Shown here: piece after piece, positions 7,786 through 15,858 of the stretch | Numbering within the stretch: position 1 is the first letter of the stretch | Layout: each line of letters opens with the position of its first letter | Made by a program: the position numbers and the translations under genes | The notes under the pieces: generated by a model | Seen by the model: the letters and a program-made list of their open reading frames with translations, nothing else | Databases searched by the model: none | Told to the model about the DNA's origin: nothing | NCBI GenBank assembly: GCA_016874535.1 | Contig: VGUA01000001.1 | Location: 105,188 to 163,455 of the forward strand | Direction: 5' to 3' | Origin: Gammaproteobacteria bacterium | Lineage (GTDB): Bacteria; Pseudomonadota; Gammaproteobacteria; Ga0077536 | Length of the DNA: 58,268 nt

Positions 7786-9162
7786 ATGACCCCACACACC
7801 GCCCCCATCGTGCCCCGTCAATGGCAGGTCGACAGTCCCGGCGAGCTTGCCGACTTGTTTGCGCGCGAACGCATTGAGTTGGTGCACGCGGGGCTTTTCG
7901 ATACCGAAGGTGTGTTCCGGGAGAAACGGTTGCCGGCGAAGCTCGCGCTGCACTATGCGAAAGAGGGCTGGTCCTTCATCGATGCGCTGCCGTTCTGGGG
8001 GCCAAACGATGCGGTGCGTGCAGACCGGGCCTACCACAGCGAACCCTGCGCCATAGACTGTGCCAGTGTGCGGCCCTATCCGTTTGAAGCCAGCGCGGCG
8101 CTGCTGGTTGCGGACTACTGCGGCAACAGCGCCAATCTGTCGCCGCGCACGCTGCTCTCACGTCAGTTGGCGCGCGCGCAGGGAATGGGTTTCCAGGCAC
8201 TGGGGGCCTCGGAATTCGAATTCATCCTGCTGGCCGAAACACCCGCCACGGTGGCGGCGAAGGACTACCAGAGTCTGACCACTCACGCGCAGGAAAACCG
8301 CTGCTGGTCAGGCCTCTACCCGGCGACCGGGGCCGCCTTCCTGCGCGACTATGACCAATGCCTGCGCAGCGGCGACATCCCGCTGCACCACCTCTGTGCG
8401 GAATTGGGCCCGGGTTGTCTGGAAGCGTCCTTGCCGGTGCGGCCACTGCTCACCGCCGCCGACGATGCGGCACTGTTCAAACTCCACACCAAGGCCTTTG
8501 CGATCGAGCGTGGTCACATCGCCTCCTTCATGGCCCAGCTGTCTGATCAGCATCCCGGGCTTGGGGGTCACCCGATCCTTTCGCTACGCAGCACGGCGGA
8601 TGGCACGGCGAGCTTCCACGATGCCGCCGACCCGCTCGGGATTTCCGCGACCTGTCGCCAGTTCATCGCAGGGGTGCTGCATGCATTGCCCGACCTGATG
8701 CCCATGTTCGCCGGGACCGTCAACGCCTACCGGCGCTACGTTCCGGGCAATTGGGCGCCGCGCACCGCAACCTGGGGCATCGACAACTACACCTGCGCCA
8801 TCCGTGTTGTCGCGGGCGCGCCGGACGATTGCCGTATCGAATTTCGCCTGCCGGGGGCGGACACCAACGCCCATCTGGCGTTCGCCATGTTGCTTGGGGC
8901 CGGACTCGACGGCATCGAGCGTCGCCTGGAGGCTCCGCCAGCCACCACAACCCTCGGGCGCGAGCTCGTGCACCCCGGGATCGGTCCGCTGCCGCGCACC
9001 CTCCTGGAAGCTGCGGAGCGCATGGCCGCGAGCCCGCTGGCGCGGCGTTTTTTCGGTGATGCCTTCGTCGACCACTACACGGCGTCCTGCATCCAGGAGG
9101 ATCACCTCATGCGTCGCCACGTGCCGGCGTTCGAGCGGGCACGGTACCTGCATCACGTTTGA
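7786..9162 (+). CDS. Glutamine synthetase-like ligase (putative gamma-glutamyl-amine synthetase) 1
   Basis: 458-residue GS-fold ligase. Members activate the gamma-carboxylate of glutamate with ATP and couple it to ammonia or an amine. Catalytic-domain signatures are ASEFEF (metal Glu pair), ELGPGCLEASLP, GGHPILSLR (the nucleotide/metal His motif), NAYRRYVPGNWAPR and IEFRLPGADTNAHLAFA. The N-terminal beta-grasp is short (HAGLFDTEGVFREKRL). The substrate loop differs from canonical GlnA, which argues against plain glutamine synthesis. The track start (7564) runs into the alpha gene; ATG 7786 gives MTPHTAP and clears the divergent promoter. It lies 47 nt before a second GS-like gene. Confidence 0.82.
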   Translation: MTPHTAPIVPRQWQVDSPGELADLFARERIELVHAGLFDTEGVFREKRLPAKLALHYAKEGWSFIDALPFWGPNDAVRADRAYHSEPCAIDCASVRPYPFEASAALLVADYCGNSANLSPRTLLSRQLARAQGMGFQALGASEFEFILLAETPATVAAKDYQSLTTHAQENRCWSGLYPATGAAFLRDYDQCLRSGDIPLHHLCAELGPGCLEASLPVRPLLTAADDAALFKLHTKAFAIERGHIASFMAQLSDQHPGLGGHPILSLRSTADGTASFHDAADPLGISATCRQFIAGVLHALPDLMPMFAGTVNAYRRYVPGNWAPRTATWGIDNYTCAIRVVAGAPDDCRIEFRLPGADTNAHLAFAMLLGAGLDGIERRLEAPPATTTLGRELVHPGIGPLPRTLLEAAERMAASPLARRFFGDAFVDHYTASCIQEDHLMRRHVPAFERARYLHHV

Positions 9163-9209
9163 TTTGGTTTGCCCGTTCCAACCACGCTCAAACGCCCGGA
9201 GGCCCCCAG

Positions 9210-10676
9210 ATGACAGCCTTGGAAACCTATGTGAAGGACGCCCAACGGATGGAGGGCGTGAAGAAAGTACGCGCGCTCATCAATTCGCTCGGTATCGAAT
9301 ACATCTACTACCAGTTCGTGTCGGTGACCGGTCGCATCGTCGGCAAGGGAGCACCGGCCGACCACTGGGAACGGCTGGCGACCAAGGGCTTCCAGCTCGT
9401 TTACGGCTCCACGGCCAACCTTTTCATCAGTCGCAAGGGTCGCTACCTGGGCTACGGGCCCGAGGCCAGCGAACTGGTGGGTATAGCCGACCCCGAGACG
9501 TTCGTGCAGTTGCCTTGGGAGCCGCGCGTCGCGCGCGTGTTCTGCACACTGTTCCGCAACCGCGAGGAGCCTGTCTACCCGGGTGGTTTCCTCACGTCCG
9601 ACTGTCGCGGCAACCTGAAACGTATGCACGCCGCGTTCGAAAAGAAGCATGGCCTGCGCCTGCGGCTGGGCACCGAGCCAGAAATGATGTGGCTGAAGAA
9701 GGGCCCGGACGGCAAACCGGACGGTGGCGTGACCCGCCCGTACTGTTACCACATCGATCAGTTCGAGGAGCTGCGCCCGCTGACTCTCAAGGTCAACGAG
9801 TACTGCCGCAAGATGGGACTCGACATGATTCAGGGCGACCACGAGGATGCGCCCGGCCAGCTCGAACTCAATTGGGCTTTCGATGATGTGCTGCGCACCT
9901 CGGATCGCCTCACCACCTATCGCCAGATCTGCGCGCAGGTGGCCCGCGAATTCAATGTCATCGCCTGCTTCATGACCAAGCCGTTCATGCGCCTGTCGGC
10001 CAACGGCTGCCATCACAATTTTTCGCTGTGGAAGGGTGGCAAGGATGTGGTGAACCACTTCGGTGGCCTGTCCAAACACGGGATGTCGGATGTCTACACC
10101 TACGTGACAGGGGGGCAGAACAAATTTGATCCGGAGGGAGACGATCCGCGCATGCCGGGCCAAATCGGGGTGCGGGCTGCTGGCGGCATCGTGCGTCACC
10201 TGCCGGCCCTCACAGCACTCGGTGCCTCGACAGTCAACTCCTATCGACGCCTGCTCGATCAGGGATATTGGGCGCCGGTCTACAACAATTGGGGTTACCA
10301 GAACCGCACCTGTGCGTTGCGCGTTTCAGCGCCGGGCCGCTTCGAATATCGCGCGGTCGACTCGATGGTCAATCCTTACCTGCTGAACTCCGCACTGCTG
10401 GCGGTGATGGATGAGGGGATCTCGAAAAAGCTCGACCCTGGTCCGCTGGAGCAGCGCAACATCTACGAGCTCGAGCTCGCCGGCAAGAAAGTGGTGAAGC
10501 TGCCGTCGAACCTCGGTGCCGCGCTCGATGCGATGGAGGCTGACTCCCTTGTGCGCAGTGCGCTGCCCGGCGAGATGTGGGATGTCTTCATCGACTACAA
10601 GCGCGACGAGTGGGACAAATTCATGGCCACAGTCACGCAATGGGACCACGATACCTACATGGACTGTCTGCCCTGA
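9210..10676 (+). CDS. Glutamine synthetase-like ligase (putative gamma-glutamyl-amine synthetase) 2
   Basis: 488-residue GS-like protein from a different subfamily than its neighbours. Signatures: GTEPEMMW (metal Glu pair), GDHEDAPGQLELN, NGCHHNFSLW with the His motif, NSYRRLLDQGYWAPV and RFEYRAVDSMVNPYLL. The N-terminus has the beta-grasp pattern YYQFVSVTGRIVGKG. ATG 9210 is preceded by GGAGG at good spacing, so the track start at 9159 is rejected. The residues replacing the GlnA glutamate-flap loop (WAPVYNNWGYQN) indicate a non-ammonia acceptor. It is followed after 17 nt by a dioxygenase gene, an arrangement that recalls the GS-like/oxygenase/amidotransferase sets of aniline degradation. 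Confidence 0.84.
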   Translation: MTALETYVKDAQRMEGVKKVRALINSLGIEYIYYQFVSVTGRIVGKGAPADHWERLATKGFQLVYGSTANLFISRKGRYLGYGPEASELVGIADPETFVQLPWEPRVARVFCTLFRNREEPVYPGGFLTSDCRGNLKRMHAAFEKKHGLRLRLGTEPEMMWLKKGPDGKPDGGVTRPYCYHIDQFEELRPLTLKVNEYCRKMGLDMIQGDHEDAPGQLELNWAFDDVLRTSDRLTTYRQICAQVAREFNVIACFMTKPFMRLSANGCHHNFSLWKGGKDVVNHFGGLSKHGMSDVYTYVTGGQNKFDPEGDDPRMPGQIGVRAAGGIVRHLPALTALGASTVNSYRRLLDQGYWAPVYNNWGYQNRTCALRVSAPGRFEYRAVDSMVNPYLLNSALLAVMDEGISKKLDPGPLEQRNIYELELAGKKVVKLPSNLGAALDAMEADSLVRSALPGEMWDVFIDYKRDEWDKFMATVTQWDHDTYMDCLP

Positions 10677-10693
10677 CGCGGAGGGGAACGACG

Positions 10694-11578
10694 ATGAAGG
10701 AATTCGAGATCAGCGACAACCAGGTTGAGGACTTCGAACGCGACGGCTTCATCGTCGTTGACCGCATCATCAGCGACGAAGAGGTCGCCTTGCTGCGTGA
10801 GCGCTACGATCTCCTGTTCAAAGGGCAATGGGAAACAGGCCTCGTGCCGGACGAGGTCAACTGGCAGGAGGGGCGCGATCCCCCAGACAGCACGCGCCAG
10901 ATCTGCAACGGTTGGAAGTCTGATCGTTATGTGGCGGGTGTGATCCTCCAGGAGTCAATCGGGCGCGCCTGTGCAAAGCTCGGCCGCTGGCCCGGCACCC
11001 GCCTCAGCCAGGACAACATTCTGTGGAAGCCACCCGGCGGCAAGCCGCTGGGTTTCCATCAGGATTCCTCTTATGAGCTCTGGACCACGCTCCCGGACTG
11101 GGTGAGTTGCTGGATTGCGCTGGACGACACCACCGCCGAGGGTGGCACCGTTGAATACGTGCGTGGTTCGAATCATTGGGGCCGCTCGGGCATGATTGAG
11201 CAGTTCCACGCGCCCGAAAACCCCGTGAAGGATCTCGACAAGGCGGCGGCCGCAGCGGGCGTGAAGACGATTGAGCGCGTGCCCATCGTGGTGAAGGCCG
11301 GAGGCGGTGCGTTCCACGGCGGATGGACCTGGCACGGATCCGACATCAATCGGCGCGATGTACCGCGCCGCGCGATAGTGGCGCACTGCATGTCGAGCGA
11401 GACGCGCTTCCACCCCACCTACGTTGGCTACATCTACAGCCGCTACAAGCGGTTCGGCGATGACACGATGGACGAGTCCTTCTTCCCGGTGACGTGGCGG
11501 CAGGATGGCTATCGATCGCCTTTCATAGATCCCTATTCCGCGCGACGCATCACCTGGGGCGAAGCGCTACCAACATGA
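10694..11578 (+). CDS. Phytanoyl-CoA dioxygenase (PhyH) family Fe(II)/2-oxoglutarate oxygenase
   Basis: 294-residue member of the PhyH family of non-haem iron, 2-oxoglutarate-dependent oxygenases, which hydroxylate unactivated C-H bonds. Iron-binding His-x-Asp is seen in GFHQDSSYE. The distal His lies in TWHGSDINRR, with the 2OG-binding Arg in VPRRAIVAH. The start ATG 10694 has GGAGGGG upstream. The stop overlaps the next gene start (ATGA), so it is coupled to the amidotransferase. In this context it may hydroxylate the N-alkyl group of a gamma-glutamylated amine, promoting N-dealkylation. Family assignment is firm; the substrate is a hypothesis. Confidence 0.85.
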   Translation: MKEFEISDNQVEDFERDGFIVVDRIISDEEVALLRERYDLLFKGQWETGLVPDEVNWQEGRDPPDSTRQICNGWKSDRYVAGVILQESIGRACAKLGRWPGTRLSQDNILWKPPGGKPLGFHQDSSYELWTTLPDWVSCWIALDDTTAEGGTVEYVRGSNHWGRSGMIEQFHAPENPVKDLDKAAAAAGVKTIERVPIVVKAGGGAFHGGWTWHGSDINRRDVPRRAIVAHCMSSETRFHPTYVGYIYSRYKRFGDDTMDESFFPVTWRQDGYRSPFIDPYSARRITWGEALPT

Positions 11579-12294
11579 GGCCGCCCCGACTGGGCTTGCT
11601 CGCTTGCGACAGGCTGTGGGAGCCACTGCGCTCGGCCCACGGCGACTACGCCGAGATGTATTCCGCACTGTTGCGCGCCGCCGGTGCCGAGTTCGAGCTG
11701 GTATCGTGGGCGGTATATGCCGGCGAACTTCCTGCCAGCAGCGAGGCGTGTGATGCTTGGCTCGTCTCCGGATCACGTGCATCGGCCTTCGAAGATCGAC
11801 CGTGGATCGCTCCGCTGTTGGAGTTTGTGCGCGCCACCCACGCGACCGGCGTGCGTCAGGTGGGGATCTGCTTCGGTCACCAGGTGCTGGCCCACGCCCT
11901 TGGCGGCCGGGTCGAGCGTGCAGCGGGTGGCTGGGGGCTTGGCAATATCGAACTCACGCTGCGCGATCGCGCGGGCGTTCCCTCGAATGTTCCGGATCGT
12001 CCGCAGCTGTTCATGGCGCATCAGGATCAGGTGGTGAAACTCCCGCCGGGTGCCATGTGGCTCGCCGAGGCACCGCACTGTCCCCATGCGATGTTTGCAC
12101 TGGGCGGATCCACGCTCGGCATCCAGCCACATCCCGAATTCTCGGCCGCCTTCATGCGCGACATGACTCTGGACCAGTCCCTCAACCTTCCGGAGCCGCT
12201 GCGGGCGCAGGCGCTTGCGAGCTATGCGGCGCCGGTCGACAGCCTGGTGGTCGGGCGCTGGATCGCGCAATTCCTCGGCTTGCAGCGGGCCTGA
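11575..12294 (+). CDS. Class I glutamine amidotransferase domain protein
   Basis: 239-residue stand-alone GATase1 protein with the nucleophile elbow GICFGHQ (Cys) and the His-Glu pair in QPHPEF. The triad is complete, so hydrolysis of a gamma-glutamyl amide is expected. There is no synthetase domain, unlike GuaA. It overlaps the PhyH gene by 4 nt. Alongside GS-like ligases, such proteins are thought to remove the gamma-glutamyl group (PuuD or AtdA2 logic), and that is the likely role here. It could instead supply ammonia to a partner. The track start (11494) is upstream and in overlap; ATG 11575 is chosen for the ATGA junction and alignment. Confidence 0.85.
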   Translation: MRPPRLGLLACDRLWEPLRSAHGDYAEMYSALLRAAGAEFELVSWAVYAGELPASSEACDAWLVSGSRASAFEDRPWIAPLLEFVRATHATGVRQVGICFGHQVLAHALGGRVERAAGGWGLGNIELTLRDRAGVPSNVPDRPQLFMAHQDQVVKLPPGAMWLAEAPHCPHAMFALGGSTLGIQPHPEFSAAFMRDMTLDQSLNLPEPLRAQALASYAAPVDSLVVGRWIAQFLGLQRA

Positions 12295-12377
12295 GTCGAA
12301 TGCACACCGGGGATGGGGCCGGGCGACCTTTCCGACGGCAAGGCCGGGCGCCGTGGTCCTGCGTGCCGGGACGTCTC

Positions 12378-13604
12378 TCAGCGCTTGAGCGTGGACAGTG
12401 CCTCGAGCAGCCGGTCGATCTCGGTCGGGGTGTTGTAGAGCGACACGCCAGTGCGCAGCAGGCCTCCGCGATCGACAAGTTGCAGCGACTCCAAGACCGC
12501 CATGGCGTAGAAGTGTCCGTGCCAGACCTGGATGCCGCGGCCAGCGATCTGCGCGGCGGCATCTGCGGCAGTGATGCCATCAATCGTGACCGACACCGTG
12601 GGCGCGCGCGTGACTTCCGCGCCCGGCCCCCACACGGTGATGGCGGGCAGCGTGGCGAGCCCCGCCAGATAGCGCTGCGCGAGGGTGTGTTCATAAGCAG
12701 CCAGCCCCTGCATGGTGTTTCGCAGACGCTCGCGCCGGCTTCCCCCGGGTGACAGACCGGCCAGATAGTCCACTGCTGCGCGCACGCCCATCAGGGCCGG
12801 ATGATTCGGGGTGCCGGTCTCGATTCGATGGGGCGCCGTGCTGTACTGGGCGCGCAGACGGTCTGTCTCCAGCTCATCCAGCAGTCCCGGCTTTGCATAC
12901 AGCACGCCGATATGCGGGCCATGGAATTTGTAGGCCGAACACAGCAGAAACTCGCAGTCGATGGCTTGCACATCGACAGGAAAATGCGCGGCATAGTGCA
13001 CGGCGTCGCATACCAGCCACGCGCCCACCGCACGCGTCAGCGCGCGAATCTCTGCGATCTCCGGCACCGTTCCCAGCGCATTCGAGGCGAGCGTCGTCGC
13101 CACCAGTTTGACGCGCGGGGTGAGCTTCGCGCGGAAGTCTTCCATGTCGAGCGAACCAGCACTGGTGATCGCCACCTCCTTCACCAGCACTCCATGCGCT
13201 GCCAAGGTCTGCCACGGACCGCGATTCGCTTCGTGATCAAGCCGCGTGATAAGCACTTCATCACCGGCCTTGAAGCGCCGCGCAAACGCCCGCGCGAGCG
13301 CAAAGTTGAAGCTCGTCATATTCGCGCCGAACGAGATGCAGGACGGGCTCTCCGCGCCCAGGAAATCCGCCATCGCGGCACGTGCCGCCTCGACCTCCAA
13401 TCCGACTTCCCGCGAACTGGCGAAGGCACCGCCCGCATTCACATTGCAGCGGTGATAGCCATCGGTCATGGCGTCAAGCACGGCCTGCGGCACCTGCGTG
13501 CCACCGGGTCCGTCGAGAAAGGCCAGCGGTTGCCCCTCGTGCTGGCGCAGCAGAGCGGGGAAATCGATGCGCGCGCGTTCGGCATCAGCGACGGTAAAGG
13601 GCAT
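12378..13604 (-). CDS. Cysteine desulfurase-like class V aminotransferase (PLP enzyme)
   Basis: 408-residue class V PLP enzyme of the uncharacterised 'cysteine desulfurase-like' group, related to SufS/Csd. It carries FLDGPGGTQVP at the N-terminus, SFGANMTSFNFALARAF, the aspartate-containing VCDAVHYAAH and the PLP lysine in CSAYKFHGPHIG. The mobile loop lacks an obvious catalytic Cys in SufS position, so sulfur transfer is doubtful; a lyase or transaminase reaction on a modified amino acid is possible. ATG 13604 has AGGAG eight bases upstream; the track start 13712 lies inside the divergent promoter. It converges on the amidotransferase gene and is divergent from the third GS-like gene. Confidence 0.78.
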   Translation of the reverse strand: MPFTVADAERARIDFPALLRQHEGQPLAFLDGPGGTQVPQAVLDAMTDGYHRCNVNAGGAFASSREVGLEVEAARAAMADFLGAESPSCISFGANMTSFNFALARAFARRFKAGDEVLITRLDHEANRGPWQTLAAHGVLVKEVAITSAGSLDMEDFRAKLTPRVKLVATTLASNALGTVPEIAEIRALTRAVGAWLVCDAVHYAAHFPVDVQAIDCEFLLCSAYKFHGPHIGVLYAKPGLLDELETDRLRAQYSTAPHRIETGTPNHPALMGVRAAVDYLAGLSPGGSRRERLRNTMQGLAAYEHTLAQRYLAGLATLPAITVWGPGAEVTRAPTVSVTIDGITAADAAAQIAGRGIQVWHGHFYAMAVLESLQLVDRGGLLRTGVSLYNTPTEIDRLLEALSTLKR

Positions 13605-13671
13605 CAGGCTTGCTCCTGCGAACTGGCAGTGGTTTTGGTCGAGTGAAGTAGCGGCCTCGCTGCGATTTGCG

Positions 13672-13700
13672 TTGGCGACCCCCGTTCCCAGCCATATACT
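13672..13700 (+). promoter_or_regulatory. Sigma-70 promoter for the third GS-like operon
   Basis: TTGGCG (13672-13677) and TATACT (13695-13700) are separated by exactly 17 nt. The expected transcription start near 13707 leaves a leader of about 26 nt before the ATG at 13733. Good match and position, assigned by eye. Confidence 0.55.
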
Positions 13701-13732
13701 CAACTGGCCCATCCAAACGCAAGGGGACGGTC

Positions 13733-15208
13733 ATGAGCTCGATTCAGGACGGCAGCGTTGGTCAGGTCGATTTCATCACCCGCCATGGGCTCTACTCCGA
13801 TGAGCAACGCGAGGCCATTTCCCGCCTCAAGGCCGAGATCGAGCGTCTCGGGCTGCGCACCATCCGCATCGCCTGGTGCGATCAGCACGGACTGGTGCGC
13901 GGCAAGCATGTGATGGCGCACGACTTCCTGCTGGCACTGCGCAACGGCATCGACTTCCAGACCGCCACGCTCTTCATGGACACCACCAACAATCTGGCCG
14001 TACCGATGTTTGCAAAACAGGGCGGTGGAATCGGTGTCGCTTCGCTCTGCGGTGGGCCGGACGCCATCCTTGTGCCGGATCCGCTCACCTTTCAGGTGCT
14101 GCCCTGGGCGAAGAGCACCGGTTGGATACTGTCAGAGATGTATCTTAACAGCGGCGAGCCCATGCCCTTCGACACGCGCGCGCTTTTCAAGCGTCTGCTT
14201 GCGCAGAACCGCGCCAAAGGCTACGACTGGATTGGCGGTCTCGAGGTAGAGTTCTACATCTGCAAGCTCGAGGATCGCATGCTGCAGCCCGAGCAATCAG
14301 GCTGGCCGCCGGATCCACCGAAAGTCTCGGCGATTGCCCATGGCTTCCAGTACCTCACCGAAGAGCGGCAGGACGAAATCGATCCCATCCTGCAGATGCT
14401 GCACGACAACCTCTCACAGCTTGGCCTGCCGCTGCGCACGATGGAGGACGAATGGGGTCCGGGCCAGTGCGAGTTCACTTTTGATCCCACGCGAGGGGTC
14501 ACCAGCGCAGACCAGATGGTGCTGTTTCGCACGGCCACCAAACAGTTGTGCCGTCGGCACGGCTATCACGCCACCTTCATGACCCGTCCGGGTCTGCCCA
14601 ATTTCTTCTCCAGCGGCTGGCATTTGCATCAGTCGCTGTGCGATGTGAACAGCGGCGCCAACCTCTTTGCCAACATGGGCGACAGTGATGAGGTGCTCTC
14701 GCCGCTTGGCCGGCATTTTGTGGGCGGCCTGCTGGCGCACGCGGCGCCGGGTTGTGTGTTCTCGACACCCACCATCAACGGCTACAAGCGTTATCGCCCC
14801 AATTCCTTCGCCCCGGATCGCATCACCTGGGCCAGTGAAAATCGTGCGGCGATGATTCGCGTGCTTGGTGGGCCCGGCGATCGTGCTTCGCATATCGAGA
14901 ATCGCGCCGGCGAACCCTGCGCCAATCCCTATCTCTACATGGGCTCGCAGCTGGTGGCCGGCATGGACGGCGTGGCGCGCAAGCTCGACCCCGGCCCGCT
15001 GGAAGAAACGCCCTACGAATCGGCCAACGCCAAGCTGCCGCGCAGTCTCATGGAAGCCACTGCCGCGCTACGCGAGAGCAAGGTGTTTCGCGAGGGCTTT
15101 GGCGATGCCTTCGTTGACTACATGTTGTTGTTGAAGCAGAGCGAGATCGATCGCTTCCTGCAGCATGTGACCGACTGGGAGCATCGCGAATATTTTGAAA
15201 TGTTCTAG
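13733..15208 (+). CDS. Glutamine synthetase-like ligase (putative gamma-glutamyl-amine synthetase) 3
   Basis: 491-residue GS-family protein, the third and closest of the three to canonical type I folds. Signatures: a beta-grasp with IRIAWCDQHGLVRGKH, metal Glu pair in GLEVEFY, EWGPGQCEF, the classical SSGWHLHQSL His motif, INGYKRYRPNSFAPD, ENRAAMIRV, and HIENRAGEPCANPYLYM. There is no Tyr adenylylation motif. ATG 13733 follows AAGGGGACGG and a good sigma-70 promoter. It is followed 27 nt later by an FMN-type split-barrel gene. It lies opposite the PLP enzyme. Likely acceptor is an amine rather than ammonia; unproven. Confidence 0.85.
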   Translation: MSSIQDGSVGQVDFITRHGLYSDEQREAISRLKAEIERLGLRTIRIAWCDQHGLVRGKHVMAHDFLLALRNGIDFQTATLFMDTTNNLAVPMFAKQGGGIGVASLCGGPDAILVPDPLTFQVLPWAKSTGWILSEMYLNSGEPMPFDTRALFKRLLAQNRAKGYDWIGGLEVEFYICKLEDRMLQPEQSGWPPDPPKVSAIAHGFQYLTEERQDEIDPILQMLHDNLSQLGLPLRTMEDEWGPGQCEFTFDPTRGVTSADQMVLFRTATKQLCRRHGYHATFMTRPGLPNFFSSGWHLHQSLCDVNSGANLFANMGDSDEVLSPLGRHFVGGLLAHAAPGCVFSTPTINGYKRYRPNSFAPDRITWASENRAAMIRVLGGPGDRASHIENRAGEPCANPYLYMGSQLVAGMDGVARKLDPGPLEETPYESANAKLPRSLMEATAALRESKVFREGFGDAFVDYMLLLKQSEIDRFLQHVTDWEHREYFEMF

Positions 15209-15235
15209 GCCGCCGCGTGATCCGGAGGACACGAC

Positions 15236-15745
15236 ATGAGCAATTGGCGAGGCAATAAATTCGGTGGTCTGTCGCCGAGTGAATTGGATGAATTTCTCCA
15301 AGGTCCGTGGCTGGCGCGACTCGCCTGCCTCAAGCCCGACGGTTGGCCGTATGTGGTGCCGGTGTGGTACCACTGGGACGGTGCGGCCTTCTGGGTGGTT
15401 GGACGCGCGCGATCCGAGTGGTGTCTTTACATGGCGAAGGACGCGCGGGTCTCGCTGGTGGTGGATGAACCGACACCCCCCATCCGCAAGGTCATCTGCG
15501 AGGGGCTCGCGGAGGTGGTGGAGGAATCCGTCGGACCTTATCTGCCGTCCGGCGAGAAATCCTTGTGGAACAAGCTGGGTGAAGAACACACCGGCCCGCG
15601 CTATCTCGGTGAGCGCGCGCAGGAATATCGCGGATCAGTGAACGTGGAACCCTGCTGGACCTTCCGCATCGTGCCGCAGAAGCTGACCACCTGGCAGGGC
15701 TTCGGCTGGCACACCCGCTACAAGCACCCCGAACTCCACCCCTAA
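15236..15745 (+). CDS. Pyridoxamine 5'-phosphate oxidase (PNPOx)-like FMN-binding split-barrel protein
   Basis: 169-residue split-barrel protein with the family pattern LARLACLKPDGWPYVVPVWYHWDG, then strand WVVGRARSEWCLYMAKDARVSLVV. Members bind FMN, F420 or haem and carry out redox reactions. GGAGG sits at standard distance before the ATG. It is co-oriented with and close to the third GS-like gene, so it probably belongs to the same operon and may act as a reductase or oxidase in the amine pathway. It is the last gene of the accessory cluster before the repeat-rich region. The specific cofactor cannot be told from sequence. Confidence 0.8.
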   Translation: MSNWRGNKFGGLSPSELDEFLQGPWLARLACLKPDGWPYVVPVWYHWDGAAFWVVGRARSEWCLYMAKDARVSLVVDEPTPPIRKVICEGLAEVVEESVGPYLPSGEKSLWNKLGEEHTGPRYLGERAQEYRGSVNVEPCWTFRIVPQKLTTWQGFGWHTRYKHPELHP

Positions 15746-15747
15746 CC

Positions 15748-15829
15748 GGAAATTAGTGACAGTTACCCTATTTCCCGTAATTGGTGACAGTTACCTGATT
15801 AACGGAAATAGGGTTACTGTCACCAATTC
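15748..15829. repeat. REPIN-like repeat cluster R1 (three units)
   Basis: Three copies of a unit close to GGTGACAGTTACCCTATTTC: two in direct orientation (15748-15776, 15778-15805) and one inverted (15804-15829). The inverted pair can fold into a long hairpin. It sits between the PNPOx-like gene and the photolyase-like gene. Confidence 0.85.
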
Positions 15830-15858
15830 TTGCACCTATTCCCCGGGGGAGTGCCGGA

